A DNA stretch of 64,000 nucleotides from CAZCDS01 sp964497585 (GCA_964497585.1 CAZCDS010000013.1:1-64000); one strand, 5' to 3'; positions 29,152 to 37,600 are shown, numbered from the stretch's first letter. Made by a program: numbers and translations. Notes: generated by a model from the sequence alone, not told the origin.

Positions 29152-29254
29152 TCGGTGATCGGGAACGAGGGCCAACTCCCGAGATTACTACCGCTGCTTC
29201 CTTCCGGACCTGACGGGGTTCGTAACTCCAAGTCGCCCTCCCCCGGTCACCGGC
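29152..29254 (-). ncRNA. ffs: Signal recognition particle RNA (4.5S, small bacterial type)
   Basis: On the minus strand the invariant apical-loop segment GTCAGGTCCGGAAGGAAGCA is followed by GCGGTAGTAAT, as in bacterial 4.5S RNA. The flanks pair: CGGTGA with TCACCG and GGGGAGGGC with GCCCTCGTTCCC, giving a long hairpin of about 100 nt. The RNA binds Ffh and guides membrane-protein translation. Ends are estimates from the pairing. It is followed by dnaX on the same strand. Confidence 0.92.
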
Positions 29255-29532
29255 AACGGCCGCTTCGTCTGAAAAGACTCAGAATTCCGGGAAAGGTTCA
29301 CTGCATCCGAATAACCTCTAGTACCAGAACCCCAGTGACCCCGTCAAGGGTTGACCACGGCAGCGGGGCAAAATGGTCAACGGCGACACGGGATCCCGCG
29401 ATTAACGACCCCATCTTTCACGAACAGGAGGCCGACTCGTCTAAGGTATTGATGGCCATGCCCTTTGCCCGATCGATCAGATTTCGACACTGGACAATGG
29501 CCGGCCACTGAAACTGAGGAGGTAGCTGACCC

Positions 29533-30150
29533 ATGAAAAACGGTATGATAGCCCTTGTGTGCGTCTCAGTCTTCGCGGCGAGCCTGTTTGCAGCGGCTCA
29601 AGGATCCGGTGAGAGACCCGGTCCGCCCCAGCCGCCGGGAATCGATAGACCGGGAGCAGCCCCGTACGGGCCTCCCGGTATGGGCCAGGGGCCTCCCCCC
29701 GGCATGAGCGAAGGTCCGCCGGGATTCGGGAGAGGGCACTTAAGAAGATTCGGTCGCCGGTGGGGTCGAGGCATGGGCCCAGCGCGGCTCGAGAGGGTGC
29801 TTAAACTAACGGCCGAGCAAAAGGATAAAATGCGCGAGCTCTTTGTAGATTTTAGCAACACCACACGCAAGGCCCGCATGACCCTCCGTGCGCTGAAAGA
29901 TGAAAAGATGACCATGGTGGCCGCAGGAAAGATCGATCCCAAGAAGCTGGCTGAGATCGATGACCGCATCATCAAAGCCCAGACCGAGCTGCTGCGGGAA
30001 CGTTTGAAAATGAAACGAGAACGTATGGCCGTGCTGACGGATGACCAGATACGGCGCATCGGAGCTCTTCTCGCCCAAAGGCAGCTCCGTGCATCCGAGG
30101 GGGGATTCAGGGGACGACGCGGGAGACGCGGATTCGCGGACTGGTTCTGA
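29533..30150 (+). CDS. Spy/CpxP-like periplasmic protein
   Basis: 205 residues with a Sec signal peptide (1-22, ending AAAQG), a Pro/Gly/Met-rich linker (GPPGMGQGPPPGM, about 25-70) and a helical domain with two LTxxQ motifs (LTAEQ and LTDDQ), the hallmark of the Spy/CpxP family of envelope chaperones and metal-resistance proteins (CnrX/ZraP are related). The C-terminus is Arg/Gly-rich (RGRRGRRGF). GAGGAGG lies upstream of the ATG. Spy binds unfolded proteins in the periplasm; CpxP and ZraP modulate envelope stress sensors. No two-component pair is adjacent, but a sensor kinase-like gene begins 950 bases further on. Confidence 0.78.
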   Translation: MKNGMIALVCVSVFAASLFAAAQGSGERPGPPQPPGIDRPGAAPYGPPGMGQGPPPGMSEGPPGFGRGHLRRFGRRWGRGMGPARLERVLKLTAEQKDKMRELFVDFSNTTRKARMTLRALKDEKMTMVAAGKIDPKKLAEIDDRIIKAQTELLRERLKMKRERMAVLTDDQIRRIGALLAQRQLRASEGGFRGRRGRRGFADWF

Positions 30151-30351
30151 TCCCGACTTCCCTCGATTGACAGGAACAATCCACCGCCTCGTAGGACATG
30201 CAAGTCCTGTGCGCGCGGGGGCGGGGCAAAATGCCCGGAGGGGCGTAGTTCGGAACGTGTCTCAAAGGCATTATGGGAGAAGAAATCGTTCTATGCGCCA
30301 CAGGTTGCACAGGCCTTGGGATGGAATGGGGAGGCCGTGCTCAGCCAAAGA

Positions 30352-30386
30352 CACTGACCACGTCTCGGCGTGGTCAGTGGCACCCC
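30352..30386. repeat. Perfect hairpin with GTGGCACCCC flank
   Basis: CACTGACCACG, loop TCTCGG, CGTGGTCAGTG: an 11-bp stem, ending in GTGGCACCCC. The reverse complement GGGGTGCCAC begins the second hairpin at 30537, so the two hairpins face each other. Confidence 0.7.
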
Positions 30387-30536
30387 AATAACCTGCCACC
30401 CCATATACTCTGCAAAAAACCGGGACGGTGCGTCTCGTCCTTTTCTTCACGTCCAGACCGGGAGAAGAGCGCAACAATAGGGCTCCATGTGCTTCAGTCA
30501 ATTGCGGAGCTCTTCTGCTCGGGACAGGCAACGCGC

Positions 30537-30572
30537 GGGGTGCCACGGACCTGGACGCAGACCAGGTCCGTG
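30537..30572. repeat. Second hairpin starting with GGGGTGCCAC
   Basis: CACGGACCTGG (30544-30554), loop ACGCAGA, CCAGGTCCGTG (30562-30572): an 11-bp stem, preceded by GGGGTG. Together with the hairpin at 30352 it looks like a REP- or MITE-type composite element. Confidence 0.7.
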
Positions 30573-31107
30573 TCTTAATTCCGACAGGCTGTGCCTTCGG
30601 CTCCTGAGACACGACCTTTTGCTTGGTACGATTCACAAAGGGTGTCGAATTCTGAGACACCTTCCCTGCTACGTCCCTGATTTATACAGTGGCGGATTTT
30701 TTTGGCAGAGCGGGGGCCGTGCCTCCCGGACCGTATCTCAGGAGGGCGCATTCAATGGAACAGGAGTTGTGCTCCGATCCTCTCCATGCCGGAGACGCTG
30801 CTGAGGGGGGTCTCCAGCGTGCGTAGCTGGATCCGCCAGTGTCACTCCTTCGCACGTCTCGCAGAGCAGTCACCTCACGAAAATAATTCGTCTCGGCCAT
30901 GTTCAAGGAATCGGGCCGCACCTGAGAGGCGTTGACAGCATCCAGGCCGGTGCAGTATGCTCAAAAATATGGTAAATTCCCCTTGTTAGCCCCTTTTCGC
31001 CTGAACGCTCCACTTTCAGGGAAAGGACAGCATGGGGACCTCTTTGCACGGCCGAAGATCTCGAGCATGACGCTCCCGGGTCTGACGGGCCGGAAGGACC
31101 GTGATCC

Positions 31108-32814
31108 TTGGCGGACGAGACGATCAGACTGCTCATGATCGAGGATGACCTGGTAGACCGAATGGCCTTTGAGCGTATGGTCAAGGCCGAAGGGCTCCCG
31201 TACGATTACACCTGCGTCTCGTCGGTCGGAGCGGGCAGAGAGGCCCTGAAATCGGACAAGTATGACGTGGTGATTTCGGATTTTCGTTTGGGAGACGGTA
31301 CCGCCTTTGATCTTATCGACGAGGTGGCTTCAGACGTTCCCCTCATCCTGGTAACCGGGGCGGGAGGGGAAGAGGTCGCTGTTAAGGCGATGAAAGCGGG
31401 AGCGTCCGACTACCTGATGAAGGACGTGGATGGTAGCTACCTGAAAACGCTACCGATAACCGTTGCCAACACAATGAAGGCAAAGGCCACCGAAAGAGAG
31501 CTGAAACGATACCACGAGCGGCTCGAAGCTCTTGTGGAAGAATTGAGCAGCACCAACAAACAGCTCCTCGATCAGATCCAACATCGGAAACGGGCGGAGG
31601 AAGAGCTTCGGGAATCAATGGAGACGTCGGCGAACATCGTGGAGACGATCCCTTCCGGTCTTCTCACCTTCCAGTACCAGCCCCCGGGGGAATTTTTTCT
31701 CGTCGCGGGCAATCCCGAGGCCGAACGCCTCCTGGGCATCAAGGTCGACCAGTGGCATGGCCAGGAAATTGACGAAATCTGGCCTAACGCTCGATTGCAC
31801 GGGATGACCCGGGGATTCCTCAAGACGATTCAGACTGGAGAGCGGTTCAAACTCGACGAGGCCGTGTACAAGAAGAGTGATGTCACCAGGTTCTTTAGAC
31901 TGCGGGCTTTCCGTATCCCCGGTGAACTGCTGGGGGTGGCCTTTGAAGATGTTACCGAGCGAACCGAGGCTGAACTGGCACTCCGAGCCGCGCATGAAGA
32001 ACTCGAGGCGCGAGTTGATGAACGGACCGAAGCGTTGACCCGAAAGAACCTGGAGTTGGAAGAAGAGATCCGGAGGAGGGAGCGGGCCGAAGCGCTTCTC
32101 CTGAGGGCATCCCGGCTCGGCGCGATGGTGCAGATGGCCGGCGGCGTCGCAGACAATTTTATGAATTTCCTCCTCACCATTTCAAGGAAAGCCGACGATG
32201 CCTTGGCCCGCGTGGAAGCCTCCAATCTTACCGATACCAAGACTCTGCTGAAAGAGATCCTCGAGATCGCGGGCCGAGGGACCCAGACAGCCAGCCATCT
32301 CCGCATGTTCGCCCGAGCCGGAGCGCAGGAGGGCCACTCCCCCACGAGAGAAATCTTCGATCTCACCGCCGCTGTACGAGAGGCCCTGCAGATCTGTGAC
32401 TTCTGGCTAAAGAGCAAAGCGGATGAAGAAGGCATAGACGTGTCCCTCGAACTGGAACTCACCGATGATTGCCTCATCGACGGCGAGCGAGCCGAGATCG
32501 TGGAAGTCGTCGTCAACCTCCTGAAGAACGCGTTGGAGGCGCTCCCGAAAGGGGGACGGATACGCGTCAGAACTCTGCGGGAAGATAATCTGAGCGTGCT
32601 CTGGGTCGAAGACAACGGGGTGGGCATACCGCAACCGGACATGACGAAGATCTTCGAGCCCTTCTGGACCTCCAAGGAATCTCACACCGGTCTGGGTTTA
32701 ACCACGAGCTTTGGTATCATTCACCGCCATCGAGGCACGATCCGTGTCAACAGCCTCCTGGGAAAGGGCACCAAAGTCAGGGTTCGGTTCGGCCACGTGG
32801 GTAGTCTCGCCTGA
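31108..32814 (+). CDS. Receiver–PAS–histidine-kinase-like hybrid lacking the His
   Basis: 568 residues. Receiver domain 5-125 with Asp58 (ISDFRLGDG), acidic pair Asp13-Asp14, Thr83 and Lys105 all in place. A coiled coil (about 130-170), a PAS-like domain (175-290, ending FEDVTERTEAEL), a second coiled coil and a DHp/HATPase part follow. The expected H-box MAGGVAHDFNNLL reads MAGGVADNFMNFLL: the phospho-acceptor His is Asp349. The ATPase domain has its N box (NLLKNALE), G1 (VEDNGVGIP) and GLGLTTSFGII. Starts at TTG 31108 after GGAAGG. May signal through the receiver or through partner kinases instead of autophosphorylation. No other sensor or regulator gene adjoins. Confidence 0.85.
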   Translation: MADETIRLLMIEDDLVDRMAFERMVKAEGLPYDYTCVSSVGAGREALKSDKYDVVISDFRLGDGTAFDLIDEVASDVPLILVTGAGGEEVAVKAMKAGASDYLMKDVDGSYLKTLPITVANTMKAKATERELKRYHERLEALVEELSSTNKQLLDQIQHRKRAEEELRESMETSANIVETIPSGLLTFQYQPPGEFFLVAGNPEAERLLGIKVDQWHGQEIDEIWPNARLHGMTRGFLKTIQTGERFKLDEAVYKKSDVTRFFRLRAFRIPGELLGVAFEDVTERTEAELALRAAHEELEARVDERTEALTRKNLELEEEIRRRERAEALLLRASRLGAMVQMAGGVADNFMNFLLTISRKADDALARVEASNLTDTKTLLKEILEIAGRGTQTASHLRMFARAGAQEGHSPTREIFDLTAAVREALQICDFWLKSKADEEGIDVSLELELTDDCLIDGERAEIVEVVVNLLKNALEALPKGGRIRVRTLREDNLSVLWVEDNGVGIPQPDMTKIFEPFWTSKESHTGLGLTTSFGIIHRHRGTIRVNSLLGKGTKVRVRFGHVGSLA

Positions 32815-32879
32815 CCGGCAGCCCAGGGGCGCATATTCAAGACCACGACTGGACGCCGCGGGAAGCAGGTGCGCCGCGT

Positions 32880-33608
32880 TCACTGCCGACCGAGCAAGCG
32901 CAACAGGTTTCCCCCAAGTATGCTTTCAAGGTCCTCTTCGGAGAAGAGCCTCTCCAGTTTCCTCTTCTCCAGGGCAGGCACGCCAAAGGGATAGTCCGAT
33001 CCAAACATAAGCCTTTCCGTGCCGTAATTCTCGGCATAATCGGTTATCTCACCGTAGCCGGCGAGCGCAGTGTCCGCCCACACGAAGGGACTTTCGAACA
33101 CTCCGGCCTGTTTCAGCCTCCCGTAGCCTCCGTTCAACGCTCCCAGGTGGGGAATGATCACCACGGTCCTCTCCGCGATGCGCCTGATGAACTGCAATGT
33201 GTTGTGGAACTCTTCTTCCAGTACGATGGGGAGGCACTTGTCGCAGATTTCGGTAATAACCCGTTCACAGGCAGGCTCTCCGTAGTTGTACACCGGCTCG
33301 CCGGAGTGACGATGCCATTTGATTCCGACAAAGCCCTCCGGTATGGATGCGAAGTCGTTCCAAACGAAGAAATAGGAAAAGATGTGATCTCGTTCGGCCA
33401 ATCCGAGCAAATATCGGTGGACGGAAATCCGGCTATTTCGGTATTCCTCGGAGTCCGTGAAAAAGGGGTCGTAACGGTCATAGATCTCTTCGACCGGCGA
33501 GAACATGACTCCGCCGTGGATGGCGCCCTGTTCCCACTCGCTGGACAGCTCCTCATAAGGAACCGTGTACCCGCAATGGGTGTGCGCGTCGAGAGTCGGC
33601 ACTCGCAT
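32880..33608 (-). CDS. Amidohydrolase-family (TIM-barrel) hydrolase
   Basis: 242-residue metal-dependent hydrolase of the amidohydrolase_2 type. Metal-ligand motif DAHTHCG at the very N-terminus, GIKWHRHSG and PHLGALNGG in the middle, and the Asp of the C-terminal FGSDYPFGVP, which is the signature of this group (ACMSD, 2-pyrone hydrolase and related). The substrate is unknown. Starts at ATG 33608 eight bases after GGAAGGG. The gene faces the sensor-kinase-like gene tail to tail; the thioesterase starts after it on the same strand at 34168, with a 90-base gap, so joint expression is possible. Confidence 0.82.
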   Translation of the reverse strand: MRVPTLDAHTHCGYTVPYEELSSEWEQGAIHGGVMFSPVEEIYDRYDPFFTDSEEYRNSRISVHRYLLGLAERDHIFSYFFVWNDFASIPEGFVGIKWHRHSGEPVYNYGEPACERVITEICDKCLPIVLEEEFHNTLQFIRRIAERTVVIIPHLGALNGGYGRLKQAGVFESPFVWADTALAGYGEITDYAENYGTERLMFGSDYPFGVPALEKRKLERLFSEEDLESILGGNLLRLLGRQ

Positions 33609-33697
33609 GGTCGCGTCCCTTCCTGGCGATATCTGCCGCTGAAGACGGCCGCGTAGATCTCGGCGGACGCTCGGACTGAGGATAAGCGTCCCGACCG

Positions 33698-34168
33698 CTA
33701 TCGCTCTCCGATGAATTTCGGAGGGAGCGCGCCGAGCCCTTCCAATCCGTGCCCCGGTATTAACATGAGCGTCGAAGTACCATGGGCAATGAGCCGGCCG
33801 CTCTCATCGGTGACTTCCGCGTCGGCCAGTCCGAGGGTCCTGCCCAGTTTGATCGATCGTCCACGGGCCAGCATCTTGCCCGTCTGCGAGGGCGCGAGAT
33901 AGTTGAGCTTCAGATCCACCGTGGTCATGCCCATGTCCTCATCAATTTCGGGAAATGCCGCCCACCAGGTCGCCGCGTCGATTAGGGACGAAAAGACACC
34001 TCCATGAACGTATCCGAAGGGCTGGAGATGCTTCTCTTGGATTTTGATCTCCAGAAACGATCGACCGATCTCCAACTGGACGATCTTCATGGATAGCAAC
34101 GAGAAATAGGGAGAGTGGTTCGCTACGGCAATGACCTCTCTTGCATAGTCCGGGTTGATCCTTTTCAT
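33698..34168 (-). CDS. PaaI-type hotdog thioesterase
   Basis: 156-residue hotdog-fold thioesterase. The PaaI/YbgC-like motif HGGVFSSLIDAATWWA carries the active-site residues; TTVDLKLNYLAPSQTG and SIKLGRTLGLADAEVTDESG match the usual central helix–strand pattern. It would hydrolyse acyl- or aryl-CoA thioesters in the cytoplasm. A GAGG lies just before ATG 34168. Next to an amidohydrolase on the same strand, but the window shows no ring-degradation pathway, so the substrate stays open. Confidence 0.88.
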   Translation of the reverse strand: MKRINPDYAREVIAVANHSPYFSLLSMKIVQLEIGRSFLEIKIQEKHLQPFGYVHGGVFSSLIDAATWWAAFPEIDEDMGMTTVDLKLNYLAPSQTGKMLARGRSIKLGRTLGLADAEVTDESGRLIAHGTSTLMLIPGHGLEGLGALPPKFIGER

Positions 34169-34514
34169 GTCCTCATCCTGCGGTTCGCGTCCGTATGATG
34201 TCAGCCTGCGTTCAGACGAGCATTGGCATGATTACAAGCCAAAAGACTACCACAAGATCCTTCGGGGGGAAGTTTTTTCGGAATCCCTCACCAACTTCAA
34301 TCGGTGAACGCTCAGTAAGACTGGTCGAATTAGTTGAGATGGAGCTTTGACGATGACCCTCCCTGCAATCGTTCAGTGGGAAGATATCTGTCGCAGCATG
34401 TTCAGTCATCAAGCCACGAAATAATCAAGAAGATGAGAAACTCTCCCCCCGCTGAGCCACCGAGCTCCACATACAACGAGAAATTTTCTCTCATACATTC
34501 CGGTCCAACCGTGT
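34169..34514. other. Intergenic, no gene seen
   Basis: About 345 bases between minus-strand genes. Nothing convincing was seen, apart from a GGAAG-rich tract near 34260. Confidence 0.35.
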
Positions 34515-35363
34515 CTACTCGCCCGACGCCACTCCTCTTCGGTTAATCGGGTAGTTACCCATTGGCCCGGTGAAAGGCAGAACCAACATCCACGGCAGGG
34601 TGAGTCGGGAAGGATCCCGGAACTGGTTCAGACCGATGGTCATCCCCTCGTGTCCCCGGGAAGGCTGCGCGCGGTACGTCCCCATGAACCGATCCCACCA
34701 GGGAAGGTTGAACCCGAAATTGCTGTTGGTCTCACTTGGGAAGATCGAATGGTGAACCCGGTGCATGTCGGGCGTGACCACGAAGAGGCGAAGCACCCGG
34801 TCCAGTCCCAAGGGAACCCATATGTTGCCGTGGTTGAACATCGCGGTCCCGTTGAGCAGGATCTCGAAGATGATCACCCCGAGCGCGGGCGCCCCCAGAA
34901 CGATGATCGCCGCGGTCTTGATCAGCATGGAGATCACGATTTCGATGGGATGGAAACGGGCCCCCGTCGTAAGGTCGTAATCGAGATCCGCGTGGTGCAT
35001 CATGTGCACACGCCATAGGGCGGGCACCGCATGGAACATGACGTGCTGGAGGTAGATCACGAAATCCAGCACGATCGCAGAAACCACCACCGCTACCCAA
35101 TAGGGCACCGTCACTGTGTTGAAGAGGCCCCACCCCAACTTCCCTACCCAAACGGCCACGCCGACCGCAGCCGCGGGAAAGAGCAACCGGAGGATCACCG
35201 TGTTGATAACGACTATTCCGATGTTCCCGAACCATCTGCTCGCCTTGGACGTTGTCAGGATCCTCCGCGGAGCGGCCACCTCCCAGAGGGCCACGATGAC
35301 GAAGATCCCCACGAAAAAGGCCAGCCGGATCGTCGCCTCTGCGCCAGGATCGATTGCCGGCAT
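34515..35363 (-). CDS. Sterol desaturase / fatty acid hydroxylase family membrane enzyme
   Basis: 282-residue integral membrane enzyme of the di-iron FA_hydroxylase family. Three His clusters bind the metal centre: HVMFH (107-111), HMMHH (120-124) and HRVHH (201-205), in the usual order between four helices. Family members hydroxylate or desaturate sterols, fatty acids or carotenoids with O2, which is odd in a putative anaerobe, although many anaerobes keep such genes. Start ATG 35363; ribosome site weak. Monocistronic. Substrate unknown. Confidence 0.86.
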   Translation of the reverse strand: MPAIDPGAEATIRLAFFVGIFVIVALWEVAAPRRILTTSKASRWFGNIGIVVINTVILRLLFPAAAVGVAVWVGKLGWGLFNTVTVPYWVAVVVSAIVLDFVIYLQHVMFHAVPALWRVHMMHHADLDYDLTTGARFHPIEIVISMLIKTAAIIVLGAPALGVIIFEILLNGTAMFNHGNIWVPLGLDRVLRLFVVTPDMHRVHHSIFPSETNSNFGFNLPWWDRFMGTYRAQPSRGHEGMTIGLNQFRDPSRLTLPWMLVLPFTGPMGNYPINRRGVASGE

Positions 35364-35562
35364 CTGTTTGTCACCATCCCGAGATTATCCGTTCCCCGCC
35401 GAGCCGGTTCAGCGACAAGCTCGCCGGTTTCACAAACAATAACACTAAGTCATTCCCGTGCCGTGTCAAGTACGCGTTTGTCTCACCGCGTCGTGCGTCG
35501 AGTCGCCAGAATCGCGTTGCTTCGGCAAACCGTCGCAATTAACCACACCGCTGTAGAGATTT

Positions 35563-35585
35563 GCCACATACAAAGAAACATGTGG
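35563..35585. promoter_or_regulatory. Candidate activator site 1 (inverted repeat)
   Basis: GCCACA (35563-35568) and TGTGG (35581-35585) separated by 12 bases. Shares the half-sites of the second repeat 35 bases downstream; probably an enhancer-binding-protein site for the sigma-54 promoter. Confidence 0.45.
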
Positions 35586-35619
35586 AATATTAATATGCTA
35601 GTAAGACATGGCGCAAATT

Positions 35620-35637
35620 GCCACAAAGAAGTGTGGC
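35620..35637. promoter_or_regulatory. Candidate activator site 2 (inverted repeat)
   Basis: Perfect inverted repeat GCCACA-N6-TGTGGC, about 100 bases upstream of the -24 element, the normal place for an NtrC-type activator. Confidence 0.55.
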
Positions 35638-35738
35638 GATTTGCCATGGATCGGGTTTGTCACCGGAGGCCTGGGTGAGAAGGAAATAGCGTCGTGAAAA
35701 AGGTATGTTAGCTACACAAACAGCGTAATCGGTCCATT

Positions 35739-35754
35739 TGGCATCAATCCTGCA
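35739..35754 (+). promoter_or_regulatory. Sigma-54 (-24/-12) promoter
   Basis: TGGCATCAATCCTGCA: GG (35740-35741) and GC (35752-35753) separated by exactly 10 bases, against the consensus TGGCAC-N5-TTGCA. It lies about 50 bases before the ATG of the 71-residue Cys protein and downstream of two inverted repeats. Confidence 0.65.
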
Positions 35755-35802
35755 CGATTTTAGGGCACGTGCGACGAAACGAGCACCAAGGAGGCCCAGA
35801 CA

Positions 35803-36018
35803 ATGACACACACAGCCAAACTCACGGAAATCAATACCCCGCTGAACGCCGTCATCGTTCAACAGCGTTGCCTGCATACCTTGACGGGCCGGGCCCCTGA
35901 ACACAAGATGTGCGCCCACAACTATGAGTGCGGTTCCTGTCCGTACGATCAGATGATTGATGAAATCAACCAGGTTGCGCCTCAGCCACGGCCCGCACGA
36001 AAGACTGCGGCAGCGTGA
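35803..36018 (+). CDS. Small four-Cys protein (single module)
   Basis: 71 residues. Its core CLHTLTGRAPEHKMC...YECGSCPYDQMIDE has the spacing C-x13-C-x5-C-x2-C, closely matching residues 76-110 of the larger protein encoded next, including TGRAP, KMC, NYEC, CP(Y/F)DQM. The Cys pattern suggests a zinc or Fe-S site. A GGAGGCCC stretch precedes the ATG. Both upstream inverted repeats and the sigma-54 promoter suggest inducible expression. A hairpin terminator follows 20 bases after the stop. Family function unknown; could bind the same partner as the larger paralogue. Confidence 0.8.
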   Translation: MTHTAKLTEINTPLNAVIVQQRCLHTLTGRAPEHKMCAHNYECGSCPYDQMIDEINQVAPQPRPARKTAAA

Positions 36019-36040
36019 AAGGTGATGCATGTCGCATTGG

Positions 36041-36060
36041 GGTCGGCCTGCCGACCTTTT
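36041..36060 (+). terminator. Terminator after the small four-Cys protein
   Basis: GGTCGG, CCTG loop, CCGACC, then TTTT: compact stem-loop with T-run, 22 bases after the stop. It may reduce read-through to the larger gene. Confidence 0.65.
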
Positions 36061-36295
36061 CCGTTGCCTCCGGAACCTGGGGAGGGCGTGGCAATCCGCC
36101 CCGGTCACCCCGAGGAGGCTGAATCGGGCCAGAACAAAAAACCGACTGTGGGATTTCGCAACAGATCTGCGGAAACTCCCGCCAAAAGTGCTGAGAAACA
36201 CTCCATGGCCCGAGATGATTTGTACGACATGCGGTCGAAGGCCGCTCGAAGAGAACAGCAATCTTTTTTGCTTCAATACCTAAAGGAGGCCCATC

Positions 36296-37192
36296 ATGGC
36301 AACCGCGGAAAAGAAGCGAGGATCCATTACCGGATTCAACTTCTCGGAAAAGGAATGTGTCTGGATGAAGGCGAAAGTCGTCCCCACAAAGTATTGTGAC
36401 AACGCGTTCGATTGCTCCACCTGCGCATTTGACAAGGCGATGCACAAGAGGATGGCCAAGGAATCCTACGAGGCGGGATGGAACACGAAGATGTTCGACC
36501 TGGCTTCCGAGGAGCAGCGTTGCCGCCACGCGCTGACGGGAAGAGCGCCCAGGAACAAGATGTGCGCCCGGAACTACGAGTGTGGAGACTGTCCCTTCGA
36601 TCAAATGCTCGACGACATGATCCAGGTGGACCACACCCTTTTCGGCCCGCCCCAGTACCTCAATGCTCACGGGTATCTGGTCCCCAGGGACTACTACCTC
36701 CACAAGGGTCACGGATGGGCGAGGGTCGAGTATGGCGGACGGGTCCGCATCGGGCTCGACGATTTCGGCAACCGGCTCGTGGGTAGGGTGGACAAGTTCC
36801 GTCTCCCGTCGCTCGGCACGAGGTTCAAGCTCAACGACGAGTCCTTCATCATGGACCGTGAAGGGAACGAGGCCGGCGTACGGACGCCATTGTCCGGCGT
36901 CGTGACCGCGGTCAATCAGAAGCTCCTGGACTATCCGGAATGCTCCAACGCTGATCCGTACAGCGCGGGCTGGGTCATGCTCCTCGATCCTGCTGAGCTG
37001 AGATCCGATCTCAAAGAGCTGAACTTCGGCGTGGACAGCGTCAAGTTCATCGAATCCGAGGCTGAACGTCTCCTCTCCATGATCGCGGACGATCCCGCGC
37101 AGGCAGCGGCTACTGGTGGTGAGCCTATCTCGGACGTGTACGGATCGTTCAAAGAGATGGGCTGGGACAACCTCGTCAAGAAGTTCATCTAA
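36296..37192 (+). CDS. Double four-Cys module fused to a GcvH-like domain
   Basis: 298 residues, AGGAGG site before ATG 36296. Module A: Cys21, 34, 40 and 43; module B: Cys76, 90, 96 and 99 (C-x12/13-C-x5-C-x2-C). Residues about 133-245 are a GcvH-like lipoyl fold: HKGHGWARVEYGGRVRIGLDDFGN, LPSLGTRF, TPLSGVVTAVN and NADPYSAGWVMLLDP. Aligned with GcvH, the lysine that carries lipoate (ESVKAxSD) is Gly190 in DREGNEAG, so it probably cannot be lipoylated. The C-terminal 50 residues are helical. Such GcvH-related proteins are found in deltaproteobacteria and other anaerobes with poorly known function; this one seems a non-carrier, metal-binding version. Confidence 0.82.
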   Translation: MATAEKKRGSITGFNFSEKECVWMKAKVVPTKYCDNAFDCSTCAFDKAMHKRMAKESYEAGWNTKMFDLASEEQRCRHALTGRAPRNKMCARNYECGDCPFDQMLDDMIQVDHTLFGPPQYLNAHGYLVPRDYYLHKGHGWARVEYGGRVRIGLDDFGNRLVGRVDKFRLPSLGTRFKLNDESFIMDREGNEAGVRTPLSGVVTAVNQKLLDYPECSNADPYSAGWVMLLDPAELRSDLKELNFGVDSVKFIESEAERLLSMIADDPAQAAATGGEPISDVYGSFKEMGWDNLVKKFI

Positions 37193-37600
37193 TAGCAACC
37201 GGCATGGAAGAGTGCGGGGGCCTCTTGTCAAGGCCCCCCTCCGCTCCCCTGCCAAGACATCCCACCTGCAAGACACCGAGATCATAGCCCATTCGGACAG
37301 TGACCCACCAACGTATCCTTGTGTTGCACCCGCGATCATCCTGATGAATCGTGTGATCACGGACAGGTGAACGGAGGTTTTTACGTTTATCCATTCTTGA
37401 GCAGGGCGTGGTTCAAGGCGCGAAGCGAGATCCTCTTCTGAAGGACGAGACCAGGCTGAACAAAAGACCAGGCGAAGCGCGTGGACGGCGTGGTCTCATC
37501 GTCTGCCGGTGCTCGATCCTCCCCGTACGGGTGCAAGAAAAGAGCGTAACAGGATGAGACTCTTTTTTCGCAGAGGATTCCGCGTGGGCTCTAACGGTTT
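37193..37600. other. Intergenic with convergent gene ends
   Basis: About 400 bases between the GcvH-like gene and recR, which end toward each other. Contains the GGGGGCCT hairpin at 37216. A weak AAGAG..CTCTTTTTT structure near 37540. No gene seen. Confidence 0.4.
37216..37238 (+). terminator. Hairpin terminator after the GcvH-like gene
   Basis: GGGGGCCT (37216-37223), seven-base loop, AGGCCCCC (37231-37238), 24 bases after the stop. No T-run, so termination may be weak. Confidence 0.5.

Larger units (their letters stand above)
30151..31107. other. Long intergenic region with hairpins
   Basis: About 960 bases without a believable gene. It contains two long perfect hairpins (30352 and 30544), and several copies of GTGTCTCA or its reverse complement (30257, 30605, 30653). 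Short frames on either strand have no family resemblance. The last 100 bases carry the GGAAGG site of the next gene. Confidence 0.5.

Noticed and set aside
30271..30660. Possible 129-residue gene on the minus strand
   Set aside because: Crosses both long hairpins, no ribosome site or family match. More like repeat-derived sequence.
35966..37360. A 464-codon open frame on the minus strand
   Set aside because: It is the antisense shadow of the GcvH-like gene. The plus strand has a clear AGGAGG start and family motifs; codon positions favour the plus strand.
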